DNA of 64,000 nt from Spirosoma aerolatum (GTDB lineage Bacteria > Bacteroidota > Bacteroidia > Cytophagales > Spirosomataceae). Positions 9,302-18,783 of this stretch are shown here, piece by piece. Location: positions 7,387,501 through 7,451,500 of the forward strand of contig NZ_CP020104.1 in NCBI RefSeq assembly GCF_002056795.1, read 5' to 3'. How positions within the stretch are numbered: the stretch's first letter is position 1; each line of letters starts with the position of its first letter. The position numbers were made by a program, and so were the translations under genes. The notes beneath the pieces were generated by a model that was not told the origin of the DNA, did not search any database, and worked only from the letters and a program-made list of their open reading frames with translations.

Positions 9302-10801
9302 ATGCCTTCTTATGTAGCCGCCATCGACCAGGGAACCACCAGTACCCGTTGCATCGTCTTCGACCGGCAAGGTCAGATAGTTTCGCTGGCCCAGAAAGAA
9401 CACAAACAGATTTATCCACAACCCGGCTGGGTCGAACATGATCCTGAAGAAATCTGGAAAAATACCCTCGAAGTCATTGCCTTAGCCCGCATAAAAGCCA
9501 AGCTATCGGTACAGGATATTGCTGCCGTTGGGATTACAAACCAACGCGAAACGACGGTCGTCTGGAACCGCCGGACGGGAAAGCCATATTACAATGCCAT
9601 TGTTTGGCAGGATATGCGAACGGCTGATCTGGTTAACCAATTTTCCGCCGATGGTGGGCAGGATCGGTTTCGTACCCAGACGGGTTTGCCCTTAGCTACC
9701 TACTTCAGCGGACTGAAACTTAAATGGCTACTGGACAACGTACCGGGCTTGCGGGAAGATGCCGACCGGGGCGATGCGTTGTTTGGAAATATGGATACGT
9801 TCGTCGTCTGGAACCTGACGGGCGGTCCACAAGGTGGTCTACACCTAACCGACGTGACCAATGCCAGCCGAACCCAGCTTATGAACCTCCATACCCTTAA
9901 CTGGGACGACGATTTACTGAGTGACTTTACAATTCCCCGCATAATGCTCCCTCAAATTCGCCCAAGTAGTGAGGTTTACGGCAAGGTGGCCTCAGAAGTG
10001 CTGCCGGGTGTTCCGGTGGCGGGTATTTTGGGGGATCAGCAGGCCGCGCTGGTCGGTCAAACCTGTTACGAACCGGGTCAGGCAAAAAATACCTACGGAA
10101 CAGGCTGTTTCCTACTCATGAACACAGGTACGGAGCTACGCACATCGACCTGCGGACTACTGACTACGGTGGCCTACCAATTCCAGAACGAGCCGGTTCA
10201 TTACGCGCTTGAAGGCAGCGTAGCGATTACGGGTGCGCTTGTGCAATGGTTACGCGACAACTTAGGGATTGTCAAGAAAAGTACCGACATCGAAACCCTC
10301 GCCCGATCCGTTGACGATAACGGAGGAGCTTACTTCGTTCCGGCTTTTTCGGGCCTGTATGCGCCCCACTGGAAAGCCGATGCGCGGGGGGTTATTGCAG
10401 GGTTGACGCGCTTTGTCAACAAGGGGCATTTGGCGAGAGCCGTTCTGGAAGCAACTGCTTATCAGACCGTGGATGTAGTTCGGGCGATGGAACAGGACGC
10501 AGGCGTATCGCTCAGTTCACTACGGGTCGATGGAGGAATGGTTGTCAATTCGCTGCTGATGCAATTTCAGGCCGATGTACTCGACCGACCCGTTATTTGC
10601 CCCCGTATGACCGAAACTACGGCTTTGGGAGCCGCTTATGCTGCGGGCCTGGCTGTCGGCTACTGGCAAAACCTCGACGATTTACGGCAGAACTGGGGCA
10701 TTGCTAAAACCTATGAACCCGCTATGGAAGAAGCCCAACGGGCGAAACTCATGCGCGGCTGGCAAAAAGCTATCGAACGCTCGTTTGGCTGGGAAGAGTA
10801 A
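9302..10801 (+). CDS. glpK: glycerol kinase
   Basis: A 499-residue FGGY-family kinase that phosphorylates glycerol to sn-glycerol 3-phosphate. The N-terminal phosphate-binding motif is [16 protein letters not shown]. The glycerol site residues are in [14 protein letters not shown] and in [10 protein letters not shown], and the ATPase-fold motifs [13 protein letters not shown] and [12 protein letters not shown] are intact, as is [18 protein letters not shown]. The length equals typical GlpK. The ATG at 9302 begins immediately before the conserved motif; 17 upstream codons are open but unrelated. It works with glpF at 7071. Confidence 0.97.
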   Translation: MPSYVAAIDQGTTSTRCIVFDRQGQIVSLAQKEHKQIYPQPGWVEHDPEEIWKNTLEVIALARIKAKLSVQDIAAVGITNQRETTVVWNRRTGKPYYNAIVWQDMRTADLVNQFSADGGQDRFRTQTGLPLATYFSGLKLKWLLDNVPGLREDADRGDALFGNMDTFVVWNLTGGPQGGLHLTDVTNASRTQLMNLHTLNWDDDLLSDFTIPRIMLPQIRPSSEVYGKVASEVLPGVPVAGILGDQQAALVGQTCYEPGQAKNTYGTGCFLLMNTGTELRTSTCGLLTTVAYQFQNEPVHYALEGSVAITGALVQWLRDNLGIVKKSTDIETLARSVDDNGGAYFVPAFSGLYAPHWKADARGVIAGLTRFVNKGHLARAVLEATAYQTVDVVRAMEQDAGVSLSSLRVDGGMVVNSLLMQFQADVLDRPVICPRMTETTALGAAYAAGLAVGYWQNLDDLRQNWGIAKTYEPAMEEAQRAKLMRGWQKAIERSFGWEE

Positions 10802-10803
10802 AC

Positions 10804-10846
10804 TTTTGTCATCCCGGCGGCTCGGTCCTTCGCCGGGATGACAAAA
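10804..10846. repeat. 16-bp perfect palindrome after glpK
   Basis: TTTTGTCATCCCGGCG (10804-10819) and its exact reverse complement (10831-10846) with an 11-nt loop. It lies between convergent glpK and the Dabb gene and could terminate both, though no U-run follows outside the stem. The GTCATCCCGGCG arm has the look of a dispersed palindromic element. Confidence 0.8.
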
Positions 10847-10866
10847 GCGGTTAACCACTAAATCCT

Positions 10867-11274
10867 TTATTTCGCCTGATTCGTAAAGTCAACGACGGTC
10901 AGGTCACCAATCCAGGGGCCGACTACTTTGCCAAACTCTTTATGGGCTGGGTGAGGCAGATAAGCATCCCGATCTTTCTCCGAATCAAACGTCAGAATAA
11001 ACGCGTGAGTTAAGCCATGGGCATGATTTTCAGGGCTGTTATTGGTTCCCCATTGAAACCCTTTGATTTCTTTAATTTTTGAGGGGAGCGCTTCAAAAGC
11101 GGCTACGATTTCCTTTACTTTTTCTTGTGTCGTCTCAGGCTTGAATTTGAAGAGGACGATATGCTGAACAGAATTACTTTTCATAGTTTTTACGGGCGGA
11201 TCGCCGTTCAACGTGTGTGCGTTTACGGTAACCGAACAGAGCGCGAAAGCCGCAAGTATAAGAAGTTGTTTCAT
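10867..11274 (-). CDS. exported Dabb (stress-responsive A/B barrel) domain protein
   Basis: 135 residues with a signal peptide (MKQLLILAAFALCSVTVNA) followed by a Dabb domain: HIVLFKFKPETTQEKVKEIV, then WGTNNSPENHAHGLTHAFIL and DAYLPHPAHKEFGKVVGPW. Dabb proteins form dimeric alpha-beta barrels; members range from polyketide cyclases to stress proteins, so no reaction can be assigned. The HxxF...H...HP pattern is that of the common bacterial members. The icd terminator lies immediately upstream. Confidence 0.85.
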   Translation of the reverse strand: MKQLLILAAFALCSVTVNAHTLNGDPPVKTMKSNSVQHIVLFKFKPETTQEKVKEIVAAFEALPSKIKEIKGFQWGTNNSPENHAHGLTHAFILTFDSEKDRDAYLPHPAHKEFGKVVGPWIGDLTVVDFTNQAK

Positions 11275-11296
11275 GAGATAACGAGTTTAGACTATC

Positions 11297-11334
11297 AAAG
11301 AAAAGAAAAGTGCCGCCCTACTTGAGAGCGGCAC
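11297..11334 (-). terminator. probable terminator of icd
   Basis: A 7-bp GC-rich stem (GTGCCGC / GCGGCAC at 11310-11316 and 11328-11334) followed on the minus strand by the U-rich run UUUUCUUUUCUUU. It lies about 100 bp behind the icd stop and just before the Dabb gene. Confidence 0.7.
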
Positions 11335-11344
11335 CATCTGAACC

Positions 11345-11432
11345 AGGATTTAGCTGATTTTAGGATTTAGCTGATTTTGTTTTCACTTCTTTGAAGCGCT
11401 TTGGCAAAATCCTGAAAATCCATAAATCAGTT
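11345..11432. repeat. 17-bp tandem direct repeat and related inverted words
   Basis: AGGATTTAGCTGATTTT occurs twice in immediate tandem (11345-11361 and 11362-11378). Around 11404-11432 the complementary-type words AAAATCCTGAAAATCC and AAATCAG appear, so the region can fold back on itself. It lies between the icd stop and its probable terminator. Confidence 0.75.
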
Positions 11433-11437
11433 TAATC

Positions 11438-12658
11438 CTAGCTTAGTTTCGCTTTCAGGTTGGTGTCCAGCGCTTCGAGGAAGTCTTCCGTATATAGATA
11501 GTGCTCACCGGCTATCAGATTCTTCACATCGGGGAAAGCCGACAGAGCCAGATCTTTGGTCATTTTGCCGCTTTCAACCGTTTCGACGCAAACAGCTTCG
11601 AGGGCGTTAGCAAAATCGATCAGTGCCTGATTACCATCCAGCTTGCCACGGAAGGCCAAACCACGCGTCCAGGCATAGATCGACGCGATCGGGTTGGTCG
11701 ACGTCTTATTGCCCTTCTGGTATTCGCGGTAGTGACGGGTTACGGTACCATGAGCCGCTTCTGCTTCCATCGTGTTACCATCGGGGGTCAGCAGAACGGA
11801 CGTCATCAGACCCAGCGAACCAAAGCCCTGAGCAACCGTATCCGACTGAACGTCACCATCATAGTTCTTACAAGCCCATACGAAGTTACCTTCCCATTTC
11901 AGCGCCGAAGCCACCATGTCGTCAATCAGGCGGTGTTCGTAATGAACACCTGTGCTTTTGAACTCGGTTTCGTAGATTTCCTGGAAGATATCTTTGAAAC
12001 GACCGTCGTATTTTTTCAGGATCGTGTTTTTGGTCGAGAGGTACAACGGCCAGCCTTTTTGCACGGCTACGTTGAAGCACGAACGGGCAAACCCCTTGAT
12101 CGACTCATCAACGTTGTACATACCCATTGCAACACCTGGGCCTTTGAAGTTGAATACTTCGTACTCCTGAACGGTACCGTCTTCACCTTCAAATTTCATG
12201 GTCAGTTTACCTTTACCAGGAACTACAAAATCCGTAGCCCGATACTGATCGCCAAACGCGTGACGACCTACAATGATTGGCGCTTTCCAGTTAACGACCA
12301 GACGAGGAACGTTGCTCATCACAATCGGCTCGCGGAATACCGTACCATCCAGAATATTCCGGATCGTACCGTTCGGCGACTTCCACATCTGCTTCAGATT
12401 AAATTCTTTCACACGGTCTTCGTCGGGTGTAATCGTAGCGCATTTGATACCGACACCGTATTCTTTAATGGCATTGGCCGCATCAATCGTCACCTGGTCG
12501 TTGGTTTCGTCGCGGTATTCGATGCCGAGGTCGTAATATTTAATATCAACGTCAACGTAGGGCAGAATCAGCTTATCTTTAATGAATTTCCAGATGATAC
12601 GGGTCATTTCGTCGCCATCCAGTTCGACAACCGGATTCGCTACCTTAATTTTCTCCAT
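11438..12658 (-). CDS. icd: NADP-dependent isocitrate dehydrogenase (homodimeric eukaryote-type)
   Basis: A 406-residue TCA-cycle enzyme converting isocitrate to 2-oxoglutarate with NADPH formation. The start [20 protein letters not shown] and the segments [20 protein letters not shown] (isocitrate-binding serine and asparagine), [23 protein letters not shown] and [17 protein letters not shown] (NADP-binding) are those of subfamily II NADP-IDHs, found in eukaryotes and many Bacteroidota, not of the E. coli-type enzyme. ATG at 12658 is chosen; a 12-codon extension upstream is not family-like. A -7 promoter element lies 48 bp upstream. Confidence 0.97.
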   Translation of the reverse strand: MEKIKVANPVVELDGDEMTRIIWKFIKDKLILPYVDVDIKYYDLGIEYRDETNDQVTIDAANAIKEYGVGIKCATITPDEDRVKEFNLKQMWKSPNGTIRNILDGTVFREPIVMSNVPRLVVNWKAPIIVGRHAFGDQYRATDFVVPGKGKLTMKFEGEDGTVQEYEVFNFKGPGVAMGMYNVDESIKGFARSCFNVAVQKGWPLYLSTKNTILKKYDGRFKDIFQEIYETEFKSTGVHYEHRLIDDMVASALKWEGNFVWACKNYDGDVQSDTVAQGFGSLGLMTSVLLTPDGNTMEAEAAHGTVTRHYREYQKGNKTSTNPIASIYAWTRGLAFRGKLDGNQALIDFANALEAVCVETVESGKMTKDLALSAFPDVKNLIAGEHYLYTEDFLEALDTNLKAKLS

Positions 12659-12705
12659 TGGACTTGGTTCTATAAACGATTGAAAACGATACAAAAACTT
12701 GGGCG

Positions 12706-12713
12706 CAAAAGTA
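12706..12713 (-). promoter_or_regulatory. candidate -7 promoter element of icd
   Basis: On the minus strand this reads TACTTTTG, a match to the Bacteroidota housekeeping -7 consensus TAnnTTTG, placing the transcript start roughly 40 bp before the icd ATG. The -33 box is not well defined. Confidence 0.45.
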
Positions 12714-12752
12714 GTGAATATCGCCCAAATCAGTATGAATCAGTTCGTACAC

Positions 12753-14000
12753 TTATGAATTAACCGAGATACGTGAACGTCCGGGCTGGGCAGTGGCTTT
12801 AAGCGGCTCGCAGGTAGGCAGAAGTTTGGCCGTTTCGGTCAGGCACCGGATGAGTGAATAACAACCAACGGTCGGAATAGCCTTAACTGGTATCGAAGGT
12901 TGCCCCTGAGTATCAATCACCAAATGCCAGCCTGTCGTTTTGGGGTCAGGAAAATACTGGAACGTATAGTCGTGAATACGCTGAAACCACGTCAAACAAT
13001 CGGCATTGTGCGTATGATGATAGCATTTCAGCAGTGCCGAAAGAGCTTCTGCATGTACCCAGGCCCACTTTTGCTGCGATTCTGGAAAAACAATTGGTTG
13101 TCCTTTAAAGTCGATGTATTGATTCAGACCAGCCGTGGTTTCGTCCCATGCCTGTTCACACATCTGTTGGCACCAGGCGACAACCTGTGAAATTACTTTA
13201 CGAGTAATCAAGCCCGTTACTGCGTTTTTTGACCGAATGCTTTCCGTATACACATCAAGCAAATAGTTAGCCGCCTGAAACGTCAGACCAACGTTTAGCC
13301 GACGGCCTTCGGGGGTATTCAGAAAGCCACCGTCGGTCAGGATGTATTCGCGGAGGGTATCTGTTCGTCGATCCACAAACTCGTGCATAATTTCCTGAAG
13401 TATGGCATCAAGCGATTGCTTCCAGGATTCTTCCTCCAGAAGCGGTTGCATAGCTACTGTAGCTTTCAATATGGTCAACGCTTCGGCTAGATGGCGGCTC
13501 TGACGGTATTTTTCAGGACTTATTGCGTGTGTTTGCAGGTTAATTCCCCGACGCTGATGGATCGATGAAAATGTTTGTTTGGCCAGCATCGCCCAGTCAT
13601 CTTCACCCGTAGCTCGGAACAGTTGTACATAAGCCATCACGACATAGGCATCGGGCGTAAAATCGGCGGCAGGAGCAACCGGACGGCCACGACGATCAAG
13701 TTGCCCATAGCAATGGATCTGGTCATCATGGGCAAACTGGCTTAAAAACATGGCCCCATTCCGGGCGTGGTCGAGCCAGGCCGTTTGTCCGTCAAACGTA
13801 GTGTAGAGCCAGGAAAATGCCAATGTTTGCTGCGCCTGTGCAGCAACGGATTTATCACCTTCAATGACTCCGCCCGTTGCCGTCAATGCATCGAAATACC
13901 CTCCACACTGCGCATCCTGGCTATGTTTAAGCCAAAACGGCACCACCTGACGCAATAGTGCCTGCTGATACTGAGCAGAAAGTTTCTGAAAGTCAAGCAC
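12753..14000 (-). CDS. N-acylglucosamine 2-epimerase / cellobiose 2-epimerase family protein
   Basis: A 415-residue (alpha/alpha)6-barrel sugar epimerase. It begins with the family's WLKHSQDAQCGGYFDALTATG (active-site region), followed by RRGRPVAPAADFTPDAYVVM and, near the C terminus, QKWAWVHAEALSALL and ...WHLVIDTQGQP. Family members interconvert N-acylglucosamine and N-acylmannosamine or epimerise cellobiose or mannose at C2; the exact sugar cannot be told here. The gene ends 95 bp before the icd start and is read in the same direction. A variable-word hairpin lies between it and lon. Confidence 0.85.
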   Translation of the reverse strand: MLDFQKLSAQYQQALLRQVVPFWLKHSQDAQCGGYFDALTATGGVIEGDKSVAAQAQQTLAFSWLYTTFDGQTAWLDHARNGAMFLSQFAHDDQIHCYGQLDRRGRPVAPAADFTPDAYVVMAYVQLFRATGEDDWAMLAKQTFSSIHQRRGINLQTHAISPEKYRQSRHLAEALTILKATVAMQPLLEEESWKQSLDAILQEIMHEFVDRRTDTLREYILTDGGFLNTPEGRRLNVGLTFQAANYLLDVYTESIRSKNAVTGLITRKVISQVVAWCQQMCEQAWDETTAGLNQYIDFKGQPIVFPESQQKWAWVHAEALSALLKCYHHTHNADCLTWFQRIHDYTFQYFPDPKTTGWHLVIDTQGQPSIPVKAIPTVGCYSLIRCLTETAKLLPTCEPLKATAQPGRSRISVNS

Positions 14001-14021
14001 AGGATGGATGTATGATACAGA

Positions 14022-14100
14022 ATGTATGGTGTATGATATAGGACGTCAAGGTGGTCTAATCAGAAACCAGTCGCTATTTCATATATCACACACCATACAT
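14022..14100. repeat. 19-bp inverted repeat between lon and the epimerase gene
   Basis: ATGTATGGTGTATGATATA (14022-14040) pairs with 14082-14100 over 19 bp with one wobble. The arms are made of GATGTATGATA-type words. Both flanking genes are on the minus strand, so it sits behind lon. Confidence 0.7.
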
Positions 14101-14104
14101 CCGT

Positions 14105-16558
14105 TTAGTATACCTTCTCAATTTCCCGTTGTTCTTTTTCTTCGGGAAGGATAAACTTCATGGGTTTGCCAACTTTGCCGGGAAGCAAGGCAATACTTAG
14201 TACCTGATCCACTGTATCAACGTAGTGGAATTTCAGGTCTTTGATGTAGGTCTGGTTGACTTCTTCGATGTCCTTCCGGTTCTTGGAGCAGAGAATAATT
14301 TCTTTAACGCCTGCCCGGTTAGCCGCCAGAATTTTCTCTTTGATACCACCTACCGGCAATACTTTTCCACGAAGGGTAACCTCGCCCGTCATTGCGATAT
14401 AGGGTTTCACCTTGCGTTGGGTATAAATAGAAGCCATCGAAGTTAGCATCGTAATACCTGCCGATGGGCCATCTTTCGGAACGGCTCCAGCCGGAATATG
14501 AATATGCAGATCGTAATGGTTGAAAATCCGGTAATCGATTTCCAGATCGTCGGCATGTGCTTTTAGGTACGAAAGTGCTGTAATGGCCGATTCTTTCATC
14601 ACCTCACCCAACTGTCCTGATAAGGTCAGTACGCCTTTGCCCCGGCTTAAGCTGGATTCGATCAGCAGAATTTCACCACCAACCTGTGTCCAGGCAAGCC
14701 CCGTGACAACACCCGCAATATCGTCGTCGGCATAGAGCTCTTTATCAAATATTTCCGCACCCAGCAATTTTGGAATATCACTCGCTTTAATGTTGTGGGT
14801 GTATTCTTCTTCCATTGCAATGGATTTGGCAACCTTCCGCACCAAAGCGCCGATTTTCTGTTCCAGGTTTCGAACCCCCGACTCACGCGTGTAGCCTTCG
14901 ATGATGCGTAGGATGGCTTTATCGTCAATCACCAGATCTTTGGGTTTTAGCCCGTGATCTTTACGCTGTTTTGGAATCAGGTACTTCTTCGCAATCTGTA
15001 CTTTTTCCTCAACGGTATACCCGGCAATATCAATGATTTCCATACGGTCGCGCAGGGCCGGATGAATGGTATCGAGCGAATTGGCGGTGGCAATGAACAA
15101 TACCCGCGACAGATCGAACTCTGTTTCGAGGTAATTGTCCATAAACGTTGAGTTCTGCTCAGGATCAAGTACTTCGAGCAGCGCCGATGATGGATCGCCC
15201 CGAAAGTCGGAGCTTACTTTGTCGATTTCGTCCAGAATAAATACCGGATTCGCCGTACCGCACTTCCGAATGTTCTGAATGATTTTACCCGGCATGGCAC
15301 CAATGTACGTTTTCCGGTGGCCACGAATTTCGGCTTCATCATGCACACCACCGAGTGCCATCCGGCTGTATTTACGCCCGAGGGCCTTGGCTACCGATTT
15401 ACCCAGTGAGGTTTTACCCACGCCCGGAGGGCCATACAGGCACAAAATCGGCGCTTTCATATCGTTTTTCAGCTTCAGAACGGCGAGGTATTCGATAATC
15501 CGCTCCTTTACTTTCTCAAGCCCAAAATGGTCGGTATCCAGAATTTTCTGTGCCCGTTTCAGATCGAAATTGTCCTTGGTATATTCGTTCCAGGGCAGGT
15601 CGACCATCAACTCTACGTAGTTCATGGTCACCGGATATTCGGGAGCCATTGGGTTAATGCGCTGTAATTTATTCAGCTCTTTATCGAAATGGCCACGCAC
15701 TTCGGTCGACCATTTTTTGCGGTCGGCTTTCATGCGCAACTCATCAATATCGCGGTCGGGGCTATCCATACCCAGCTCGTCCTGCAAAACTTTCATCTGC
15801 TGACGCAGATAATAGTCGCGTTGCTGCTGATCGAGGTCCGAAGAAGCTTTAGACTGGATTTCTCGTTTCAGTTCAAGCAACTGCACCTCACGAAGCATGA
15901 ATTCGAGCAGTAAACTTGCCTGCTGGCTGCCATCGATAAGTTCAAGAAGACGCTGCTTATCAGACACATCGGCATTCAGATTCGACGACAGGAAGTGAAG
16001 CAGGAACGTTGAGCTTTCAATGTTGTCCAACGCAATACGGGCTTCCTGAGGAATTTCGGGATTAAGCCGCAGAATTTTATAAGCCGCGTCTTTCAGCGAC
16101 TGTAACAGCGCTTTCCCTTCCTTCTTGTTTACGTTCGGGAATGAATCATCAATCTGACGAACCTGAGCCGTCATGAACGGCTCTTCCTGCGTAATCTGCT
16201 GAATCTCGAACCGTTTTTTACCCTGAATAATAATCGTAATATTTCCATCGGGCAGCGTAATCATCTTGATGATATAGGCTACCGTTCCAAACCGATACAA
16301 ATCATCGACCGTTGGCTCGTCTTTCTGCTGATTGAGTTGAGCCACTACGCCAATAATCCGATTGCCTTTATAGGCACGCTTCACCAGCCTGATCGACTTG
16401 GCACGCCCGACCGTAACGGGTATAACCATACCCGGAAACAATACCGTATTCCGAACCGGCAAAATAGGAAGATTGGCCGGTAACTCATAGTCTTCATCTA
16501 ACCCCTCCGGTGATCCGAGCGGAACAATCTCTAAATTATCCGAATCAAAATCGGTCAT
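14105..16558 (-). CDS. lon: ATP-dependent Lon protease
   Basis: An 817-residue AAA+ serine protease that degrades misfolded and regulatory proteins in the cytoplasm. Order: N-terminal substrate domain (LPILPVRNTVLFPGMVIPVTVGR), coiled region, AAA+ module with Walker A GPPGVGKTSLGKS (near residue 378) and Walker B VFILDEIDKV, and a C-terminal protease domain with the Ser-Lys dyad in PKDGPSAGI (near 694) and KEKILAANRAG (near 737). Length is typical. The ATG at 16558 (MTDFDSDN) is preferred; a start at 16594 would add 12 residues. It seems to be a single-gene unit. Confidence 0.97.
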   Translation of the reverse strand: MTDFDSDNLEIVPLGSPEGLDEDYELPANLPILPVRNTVLFPGMVIPVTVGRAKSIRLVKRAYKGNRIIGVVAQLNQQKDEPTVDDLYRFGTVAYIIKMITLPDGNITIIIQGKKRFEIQQITQEEPFMTAQVRQIDDSFPNVNKKEGKALLQSLKDAAYKILRLNPEIPQEARIALDNIESSTFLLHFLSSNLNADVSDKQRLLELIDGSQQASLLLEFMLREVQLLELKREIQSKASSDLDQQQRDYYLRQQMKVLQDELGMDSPDRDIDELRMKADRKKWSTEVRGHFDKELNKLQRINPMAPEYPVTMNYVELMVDLPWNEYTKDNFDLKRAQKILDTDHFGLEKVKERIIEYLAVLKLKNDMKAPILCLYGPPGVGKTSLGKSVAKALGRKYSRMALGGVHDEAEIRGHRKTYIGAMPGKIIQNIRKCGTANPVFILDEIDKVSSDFRGDPSSALLEVLDPEQNSTFMDNYLETEFDLSRVLFIATANSLDTIHPALRDRMEIIDIAGYTVEEKVQIAKKYLIPKQRKDHGLKPKDLVIDDKAILRIIEGYTRESGVRNLEQKIGALVRKVAKSIAMEEEYTHNIKASDIPKLLGAEIFDKELYADDDIAGVVTGLAWTQVGGEILLIESSLSRGKGVLTLSGQLGEVMKESAITALSYLKAHADDLEIDYRIFNHYDLHIHIPAGAVPKDGPSAGITMLTSMASIYTQRKVKPYIAMTGEVTLRGKVLPVGGIKEKILAANRAGVKEIILCSKNRKDIEEVNQTYIKDLKFHYVDTVDQVLSIALLPGKVGKPMKFILPEEKEQREIEKVY

Positions 16559-16758
16559 CAATAAACGGGTTGTTAATTCTTTATTAAATATCATATGTAC
16601 ACTGCCAGTGTGGCAGCTTCACTAATGGGTTAGTACGGCAAGGTACGTATCAACCTGATACAATCCGTATGCCAATTGTATTCTCATGACGAATTGACTA
16701 GGAAAGCGTTGTTACTACAATATTAACAGATTAAAAACCTTAGTACCCCAGAAATTTA

Positions 16759-17340
16759 TTAACCGAACGATACGTCCTGAACAGGCTGATTTTTACGAAA
16801 AACGAACGTTTTTTTCTGGCCCTGGTACTGGATGTTGACCATATTGACCTGATCATCAAAGAGCTCCATCAGTACATTTTGTTTCAGCAATCCACCCCGA
16901 AACGGTTCGGCATACGGCATTTCCAGATAAATCCAGTTCGCATCTGCTTCTACTTCATGCCCTACATATTTTAAGGGCCTGGTCTGCTTTTGGGGATTTA
17001 CGTAGCTAATGTGTGACAGGATGTATTTTTCAATTAGCTCGTCGGCTTTTGGGTTCGTTTCCAGATTAACTCGGCTATGCGACGCTTCAGAGAGCGCCTT
17101 TTCGAAGTCGTCCGTAAATATGCGGATACTAATTTCGAACGATCGCTCTTTAGGGTTATACTGCATCTGCGTTACACTGGCATGAAAATCATGGGTGGGC
17201 CGGCTAGCAGTAAGCAGTATAAGTGAAACGCAAAGAGGCAGAGAATACGCAACGAACGACCTAAATCGCCCGACATTCGTTGCTTCTTTGCGTTTAAACT
17301 TCTTAAAAAACGGCTTTAAATACATCGTTGAAAATAGCAA
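16759..17340 (-). CDS. DUF6702 family exported protein
   Basis: A 193-residue protein of a Bacteroidota family of unknown function. The mature part begins near THDFHASVTQMQYNPKERSF and has the family hallmark SIRIFTDDFEKAL; later EMPYAEPF and QVNMVNIQYQGQKKTFVF. The first 35 residues are basic then hydrophobic (SLPLCVSLILLTAS), giving a signal peptide or anchor after an unusually long N-terminal part. Its start overlaps the last 38 bp of rseP, so the two are co-transcribed and probably translationally coupled. The DNA encoding the odd N terminus forms a long inverted repeat (17226-17295). A second ATG at 17325 is possible. Confidence 0.8.
   Translation of the reverse strand: MLFSTMYLKPFFKKFKRKEATNVGRFRSFVAYSLPLCVSLILLTASRPTHDFHASVTQMQYNPKERSFEISIRIFTDDFEKALSEASHSRVNLETNPKADELIEKYILSHISYVNPQKQTRPLKYVGHEVEADANWIYLEMPYAEPFRGGLLKQNVLMELFDDQVNMVNIQYQGQKKTFVFRKNQPVQDVSFG
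17226..17295. repeat. inverted repeat inside the DUF6702 leader-coding region
   Basis: AAACGCAAAGA plus GCAACGAA (within 17226-17256) are matched by TTCGTTGC plus TCTTTGCGTTT (17276-17295), forming an interrupted hairpin. The arm carries CGCAAAGAGGCAGAGAA-type words like those of intergenic repeats, but here it is read as protein. Confidence 0.7.
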
Positions 17341-18622
17341 AAGCCATCAAGCAGAGCAAAATAACCATACCTACCCGTTGAGCTCCCTCTAAGAACTTGT
17401 CGGATGGTTTACGGCCCGAAATAATCTCATAGCCTAAAATCGTAGCGTGACCACCATCGAGGGCCGGAATTGGCAGCGCATTCATAAAAGCAAGCGCCAT
17501 CGACAAAAGCCCGGTAACGGCCCAGAACCGATTCCAGTCCCAGATTCCACCAAACAGATTTTGGGCAATTCCAATCGGACCGCTTAGCGCTTTAGAAGCA
17601 GATACATCCCCCCGGAAGATTTTCCCAAATCCTTTGATGTTGTCGAAAACCACCTGAAAAGCCTTATTGGTACCCACTACCAGCGCCTGCCCAAATGTGT
17701 AATCTTCAGTGGTCAGTTTCAGAAGCGATTCACGGTAAAAACCAATTGTACCGTCGGGGGTCGTCGTCATTTGTAGTGTAAGCGGGGTTCCATTGCGGTT
17801 AATACCCAGGGTAATTGGCTTATTCTTCAATGGCTTGATCGCTTCCACAAACTCATGGTAAAACTGAATAGGTTTATCGTTAAGACTTGTTATGATATCG
17901 CCCGTTTTAAGGCCAGCTTTCTGCGCCGGTTGGCCCGGTGCCAATTCTCCCACTTTAAACGGTTCTATAGGCGCAATAAATGGCTCTGTATCTCCCTTTT
18001 TGCCGATAAGCTTGTCGGCAAAATTATTGGGGATATAAATATCAAGTTGCTTACCACCCCGCTCCACGGTGTAATAGCTATTATTACCTAACAACACATC
18101 CGAACTGCGGATTTCGTTGAAGTCAACAATATACTTTCCATTAACCTTCACAATTTTGTCGCCCGTCTGCAAGCCAATGCTTTTAGCCAGATCGTAGGCA
18201 ACAATCCCGTATTTAGCATCTTTCGTTGCCAGATAGGTGTTCCCATTTTTGTAGGCCAGGATCACGAAAATCAAAATGCCTACAATCACATTCACAATGA
18301 TACCGCCGAGCATAACGATCAATCGCTGCCAGGCTGGTTTCGAGCGAAATTCATAAGGTTGTGGTTCGGCATTGGTATGGGCCGTATCCAGCGACTCGTC
18401 GATCATCCCTGAAATCTTCACGAAACCACCCAGTGGAATTGCGCCTAACCCATATTCGGTTTCGCCCCGCTTTATGCTCCATACTTTCGGGGGAAATCCG
18501 ATAAAATATTGTTCAACTCGCATACCAAATGCTTTGGCAGCCAGCAAGTGTCCTAATTCGTGTAATCCAACTAAGATGGACAGGCCCAGAATGAGCTGTC
18601 CGGCCATCACTAAAATTTCCAT
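17303..18622 (-). CDS. rseP: RIP (site-2) metalloprotease RseP
   Basis: A 439-residue inner-membrane zinc protease that cuts transmembrane substrates such as anti-sigma factors and signal-peptide remnants. The zinc motif HELGH is at residues 21-25, inside the first helix, followed by AKAFGMRVEQYFIGFPP. Two PDZ-like regions fill the middle (LQTGDKIVKVNGKYI and LKTGDIITSLNDKPI). The C-terminal helix has the third zinc ligand motif MNALPIPALDGGH. It lies downstream of dxr and overlaps the DUF6702 gene, the common dxr-rseP arrangement. Confidence 0.95.
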   Translation of the reverse strand: MEILVMAGQLILGLSILVGLHELGHLLAAKAFGMRVEQYFIGFPPKVWSIKRGETEYGLGAIPLGGFVKISGMIDESLDTAHTNAEPQPYEFRSKPAWQRLIVMLGGIIVNVIVGILIFVILAYKNGNTYLATKDAKYGIVAYDLAKSIGLQTGDKIVKVNGKYIVDFNEIRSSDVLLGNNSYYTVERGGKQLDIYIPNNFADKLIGKKGDTEPFIAPIEPFKVGELAPGQPAQKAGLKTGDIITSLNDKPIQFYHEFVEAIKPLKNKPITLGINRNGTPLTLQMTTTPDGTIGFYRESLLKLTTEDYTFGQALVVGTNKAFQVVFDNIKGFGKIFRGDVSASKALSGPIGIAQNLFGGIWDWNRFWAVTGLLSMALAFMNALPIPALDGGHATILGYEIISGRKPSDKFLEGAQRVGMVILLCLMAFAIFNDVFKAVF

Positions 18623-18783
18623 GTATTCAAAAACCGCTTTGGCGGGCCTTTATGAGAGGTTTCTTTTTAAGATTATTTAACGACTTAGCTTAGGGTAGCT
18701 TGCCCGGCAAACCATTTAGGCAACCTAAATGTAGTGGGTTATGACGGTTAAAACGTTATGTTTAGGTCATATAATACAAACAG

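Noticed and set aside
10804..10846. palindrome after glpK as a riboswitch or regulatory RNA
   Set aside because: It is a simple stem between two convergent genes; position and lack of conserved loops favour a dispersed palindrome or terminator.
11501..12763. 420-codon open frame on the plus strand
   Set aside because: It is antisense to icd, whose motifs and codon pattern are unmistakable; the long open frame is a by-product of codon use.
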